A DNA stretch of 64,000 nt, from positions 62,001 through 126,000 of the forward strand of contig NZ_QNUX01000010.1 in NCBI RefSeq assembly GCF_003312425.1. The letters run 5' to 3'. Shown here in pieces: positions 61,101 to 64,000 of the stretch. The DNA is from Flavobacterium psychrolimnae. Its GTDB lineage: Bacteria; Bacteroidota; Bacteroidia; Flavobacteriales; Flavobacteriaceae. The position numbers and the translations under genes are program-made. The notes beneath the pieces are model-generated. The model did not search any database. It was not told the DNA's origin and was given only the letters and a program-made list of their open reading frames with translations. Numbering within the stretch: position 1 is the first letter of the stretch; each line of letters opens with the position of its first letter.

Positions 61101-62105
61101 ATGGAAGAAAATACGGCGACTTTAGACATCAGAGCAATCAATGAAAAAATAGAAAGAGAGAGTGCTTTTATAGACCTTCTCACAATGGAAATGAACAAGG
61201 TTATTGTGGGTCAAAAGCACATGGTGGAGCGTTTGTTAATCGGACTTTTGGGTCAAGGGCATATTTTATTGGAAGGTGTTCCCGGATTAGCAAAAACCTT
61301 AGCGATAAACACCCTTTCTCAAGCCGTTCAAGGATCTTTTAGCAGAATCCAATTTACACCGGATTTATTGCCAGCCGATGTTGTGGGAACAATGATTTAC
61401 AACATTAAGGCTAATGAGTTCTCCATAAAAAAAGGACCAATCTTCGCTAATTTCGTCCTTGCCGATGAGATTAACCGTGCGCCAGCCAAAGTGCAATCAG
61501 CATTATTGGAAGCCATGCAGGAAAAGCAAGTAACTATTGGCGACACTACTTTCAAGTTAGACAGACCATTTTTGGTGTTAGCGACTCAAAATCCAATTGA
61601 ACAAGAAGGAACGTATCAATTACCTGAAGCTCAGGTCGATCGTTTCATGTTGAAAACAGTTATTGATTATCCAAAAATGGAAGATGAACGTTTAGTGATT
61701 CGTCAAAACTTAAAAGGAAGTTATGAAAAAGTAAATGCTGTAGTTTCTGTGGAACAAATTTTACGAGCTCAAGAAGCAGTTCGTGAGGTTTACATGGATG
61801 AAAAAATAGAAAAATACATACTTGATATCATTTTTGCCACGCGTTATCCAGAAAAATACAAATTAGTTGATTTGAAACCATTAATCAGTTTTGGAGCATC
61901 ACCACGTGGAAGTATCAATTTGGCGACTGCCGCAAAATGTTACGCTTTTATCAAACGTCGTGGTTATGTAATTCCAGAGGATGTTCGTGCTGTAGTTCAT
62001 GATGTATTGCGTCACAGAATTGGAGTTACTTATGAAGCAGAAGCCGAAAATATTACTTCAGTAGACATCATCAACAAAATCGTAAACGAAGTAGAAGTAC
62101 CTTAA
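61101..62105 (+). CDS. MoxR family AAA+ ATPase
   Basis: A 334-residue AAA+ ATPase of the MoxR family, thought to act as a chaperone for metal or complex assembly with von Willebrand-type partners. Walker A GVPGLAKT (about residues 59-66), Walker B VLADEINRAPAKVQSALLEAM, sensor ATQNPIEQEGTYQLPEAQVD and the C-terminal ISFGASPRGSINLATAAKCY are all present. First gene of the plus-strand operon with the DUF58 and BatD-like genes, as in aerotolerance (bat) operons of Bacteroidota. Confidence 0.95.
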   Translation: MEENTATLDIRAINEKIERESAFIDLLTMEMNKVIVGQKHMVERLLIGLLGQGHILLEGVPGLAKTLAINTLSQAVQGSFSRIQFTPDLLPADVVGTMIYNIKANEFSIKKGPIFANFVLADEINRAPAKVQSALLEAMQEKQVTIGDTTFKLDRPFLVLATQNPIEQEGTYQLPEAQVDRFMLKTVIDYPKMEDERLVIRQNLKGSYEKVNAVVSVEQILRAQEAVREVYMDEKIEKYILDIIFATRYPEKYKLVDLKPLISFGASPRGSINLATAAKCYAFIKRRGYVIPEDVRAVVHDVLRHRIGVTYEAEAENITSVDIINKIVNEVEVP

Positions 62106-62182
62106 AGTTTGTTTAAGGTTTAAAGTTTCAAGTTGTTGGATTACGAACTTGGAACGTTAAACTTTTAAACTTTAAACAAATT
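62105..62182. repeat. Gene-free GTTTAAGGTTTAAAGTTTC-type palindrome between moxR and DUF58 genes
   Basis: AAGTTTGTTTAAGGTTTAAA and GTTTCAAGTTG face GAACTTGGAACGTTAAAC and TTTTAAACTTTAAACAAATT. The two arms fill the whole intergenic gap and hold no gene. Confidence 0.7.
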
Positions 62183-62186
62183 AAAA

Positions 62187-63050
62187 ATGGATACAAAAGA
62201 CCTCTTAAAAAAAGTACGGAAAATAGAAATCAAAACCCGAAGATTGAGCGATCACATCTTTTCGGGAGAGTATCATACGTCTTTCAAAGGGCGTGGAATG
62301 ACTTTCAGTGAAGTGCGTCAATACCAGTACGGAGATGATATTCGTGCGATTGATTGGAATGTAACCGCACGTTACAACGAAGCGCACGTAAAGGTTTTTG
62401 AAGAAGAACGTGAATTGACCATGATGTTAATGGTTGATATTTCGGGTTCAGAAAGTTTTGGTTCAAAAAATCAATTCAAGAAAGATATCGTGACCGAAAT
62501 CGCTGCAACAATGGCTTTTTCAGCGACTCAAAACAACGATAAAATAGGTTTGATTTTGTTTTCGGATGAAATCGAATTGTACATTCCGCCAAAAAAAGGA
62601 AGATCACACGTACTTAGAATCATTCGAGAATTGATAGAATTTCAGCCTAAAAGCCGAAAAACAGATATTGCTCAAGCTCTAAAATTTTTATCGGGAACCC
62701 AAAAAAAGAAAGCGATTGTGTTTGTAATTTCTGATTTCATGTCGGAAGATTATGAGCACACTTTAAAAATTGCTGCAAAAAAACACGACATAACTGGGAT
62801 TCGCGTGTACGACATTCGAGAAGAAAAAATGCCGGATTTAGGAATGGTTTCTATGCTTGATGCTGAAACCGGAGCAGTAGAATTGATAAATACCGGTTCG
62901 AAAGCAGTGCGAATGAATTATGAAAAACAATACCGTGATAAAGTCAACTATTTTAAAGAAACGTTCAGTAAATCAGGTTCCGGTGTTGTAAACACAAGAG
63001 TTGACGAAAGTTATGTGACGAAATTATTAAGTTATTTCAAATCGAGATGA
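62187..63050 (+). CDS. DUF58 domain protein (von Willebrand A-like)
   Basis: A 287-residue cytoplasmic protein with the DUF58 core RQYQYGDDIRAIDWNVTARY (about residues 48-67) and a metal-ion-dependent adhesion site typical of vWA folds: MLMVDISGSESFGS (DxSxS, about 88-92), FVISDFMSEDY (second Asp). It probably works with the MoxR ATPase upstream and the membrane protein encoded downstream. A four-helix-bundle gene within repeats separates it from the next operon member. Confidence 0.93.
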   Translation: MDTKDLLKKVRKIEIKTRRLSDHIFSGEYHTSFKGRGMTFSEVRQYQYGDDIRAIDWNVTARYNEAHVKVFEEERELTMMLMVDISGSESFGSKNQFKKDIVTEIAATMAFSATQNNDKIGLILFSDEIELYIPPKKGRSHVLRIIRELIEFQPKSRKTDIAQALKFLSGTQKKKAIVFVISDFMSEDYEHTLKIAAKKHDITGIRVYDIREEKMPDLGMVSMLDAETGAVELINTGSKAVRMNYEKQYRDKVNYFKETFSKSGSGVVNTRVDESYVTKLLSYFKSR

Positions 63051-63052
63051 TG

Positions 63053-63146
63053 ATTTCAGATTTTTGATTAACGATTTTTGATTTTAGATTTTGTAGAAGT
63101 GGAAAATGGATTTTAGATTGGGAAAATAAAAATATAATCATAATAA
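63053..63146. repeat. GATTTTTGATT-type repeats 5' of the second four-helix-bundle gene
   Basis: ATTTCAGATTTTTGATTAAC and GATTTTTGATTTTAGATTTTG start right after the DUF58 stop. They are inverted relative to 63545-63592; a 28-base section matches at about 25 positions. Confidence 0.75.
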
Positions 63147-63506
63147 GTGAATAAGCAAGAATTAGAAAATAGATTGATAGATTTTGCAGCAACAATAATA
63201 ATCGTTGCAAGCAAATTTGAAAAAAACTATGCTGGAAATCATCTTGCTGGGCAAATTATTAGATCTGGAACTTCTCCTGCTTTAAATTATGGAGAGGCAC
63301 AAAGTGCAGAAAGCAGTAAAGATTTTATTCATAAAATGGGCATTTGTTTAAAAGAGTTAAGAGAAAGCTTTGTTTGTTTAAAAATTATTGAAAAATCAAG
63401 TTTAACGTCCGATTTAACAAATCTAACTATTGCAAAAACTGAGGCTAATGAGCTAATTTCTATTTTCGTATCAAGTATTAAAACAGCTAAAACAAATCTG
63501 AAATAA
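63147..63506 (+). CDS. Four-helix-bundle protein (S23/IVP family), second copy
   Basis: A 119-residue all-helical protein, starting at GTG 63147 (MNKQELENRLIDFAATIIIV). Family marks: HLAGQIIRSGTSPALNYGEA (helix 2; the R-S-x-x-x-P-x-x-N-x-G-E-A motif of this subtype) and FIHKMGICLKELRESFVCLK (helix 3). It belongs to a different subgroup than the copy in the suf cluster (NYGEAQ instead of NIAEGF). It lies between the DUF58 and BatD-like genes on their strand, bracketed by inverted GATTTTTGATT-type repeats. Function unknown. Confidence 0.9.
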   Translation: MNKQELENRLIDFAATIIIVASKFEKNYAGNHLAGQIIRSGTSPALNYGEAQSAESSKDFIHKMGICLKELRESFVCLKIIEKSSLTSDLTNLTIAKTEANELISIFVSSIKTAKTNLK

Positions 63507-63609
63507 ATTTAGATTTTTGATGAAAAGCGGATCGAAGTTTCGGGATCAAATCTGAAATCAAAAATCGTTAATCTTCAATCAAAAATCGAAAGAGGTTCAA
63601 TAATAAAAG
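63507..63609. repeat. GATTTTTGATT-type repeats 3' of the second four-helix-bundle gene
   Basis: ATTTAGATTTTTGATG follows the stop; then CAAATCTGAAATCAAAAATC with GTTAATCTTCAATCAAAAATC gives the inverted match to the 5' side. Confidence 0.75.
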
Positions 63610-64000
63610 ATGAAAAAACAATTATACCTACTACTATTGCTGCTTTCGACTGCGGTTTTTGCACAACAAAAGCAAGTAGTCACAAGTATTGACACCACTA
63701 AAAATAAAATTGGTGCGGAATTTAAACTGTCCATAAAAACTACTGTTGATTCTTCGTCTAAAGTGATTTTCCCTAAATTGAAAAACTTTGGAGCTTTAGA
63801 GGTGATTCAGTCTTATCCTATTGATACTGTCAAAATGGACGGCCGTTATGAATTAATCAAAAAATACGGTTTAACCCAATTTGATTCCGGTAGATATGTG
63901 GTTCCAAGTATCAAGATTTTTATCAACAGCAAACCGTTTTTGACAGATTCACTTTTGGTTGAAGTCGCAAATGTTCAAGTAGATACTTTGAAACAAAAAA
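63610..64000 (+). CDS. BatD-like secreted/membrane protein (5' part; truncated by window edge)
   Basis: The frame opens at ATG 63610 and runs off the right edge; 130 residues are visible. Residues 1-19 form a signal peptide (MKKQLYLLLLLLSTAVFAQ). The following sequence (TSIDTTKNKIGAEFKLSIKT, SSKVIFPKLKNFGALEVIQS, LTQFDSGRYVVPSIKIFI) has the immunoglobulin-like strand pattern of BatD-type proteins, which follow moxR and DUF58 genes in Bacteroidota aerotolerance operons. The assignment rests mostly on position, since the rest is outside the window. Confidence 0.7.
   Translation, partial: MKKQLYLLLLLLSTAVFAQQKQVVTSIDTTKNKIGAEFKLSIKTTVDSSSKVIFPKLKNFGALEVIQSYPIDTVKMDGRYELIKKYGLTQFDSGRYVVPSIKIFINSKPFLTDSLLVEVANVQVDTLKQK

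Overview
The window reads as chromosomal DNA of a Flavobacterium-type member of the Bacteroidota. The evidence is the low GC content, the recurring -7 element TAnnTTTG (sometimes with TTTG about 19 bases upstream), a suf operon tailed by DUF2480 and DUF3078 genes, a TonB receptor paired with a DUF5689-like lipoprotein, a GH97 enzyme beside a DUF6377 regulator, and a short-chain-type threonine dehydrogenase of the kind known from Flavobacterium. No phage, CRISPR array or rRNA operon is visible.

Layout. 1-3.7 kb: truncated secreted GH3 glycosidase, DUF2452 protein, Crp-like regulator with a PRISE-type reductase, tRNA-Asn. 3.9-9.7 kb: rseP, an old-yellow-enzyme, a Gfo/Idh/MocA oxidoreductase and an MFS transporter, separated by repeat-rich gaps. 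10.1-19.0 kb: TonB receptor plus lipoprotein, FKBP isomerase, GH97 alpha-glucosidase and its probable regulator. 19.2-23.0 kb: hflX, then an accessory patch with a deoxyribosyltransferase/TIR-like gene, a small orphan gene and a REP-associated transposase with 63-bp inverted ends. 23.1-36.8 kb: the Fe-S assembly (suf) cluster on the minus strand in the order sufA, sufB, sufC, sufD, sufS, sufE, DUF59, followed by an ABC exporter, DUF2480 and DUF3078. 37-64 kb: housekeeping and metabolic genes (subtilase, M1 peptidase, FAD oxidoreductase, threonine dehydrogenase, mfd, a ParE-type toxin-antitoxin pair, YraN, LD-carboxypeptidase, 3-hydroxyanthranilate dioxygenase, ALDH7, phosphoesterase, SDR, AKR) and the start of a moxR/DUF58/BatD-like operon.

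The suf cluster is the most remodelled part. Between sufD and sufS sit a serine hydrolase and a mobile mystery protein A/B (HTH plus Fic) pair on the opposite strand. A four-helix-bundle gene lies between sufC and sufD, and a GxxExxY gene with one in-frame TGA lies between sufE and the DUF59 gene. sufS appears to have its own promoter, which fits an operon that was split.

The pattern most worth following up: three small genes (two four-helix-bundle, one GxxExxY) each lie inside an operon, on the host operon's strand, and each is bracketed by inverted copies of a different AT-rich low-complexity repeat (GTCGAAA-, GATTTTTGA- and CATATAAGTCAT-type). Matching palindromes without a gene occur elsewhere in the window. 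I read these as a possible class of small insertion cassettes and their empty counterparts; this is inference from position and symmetry only.
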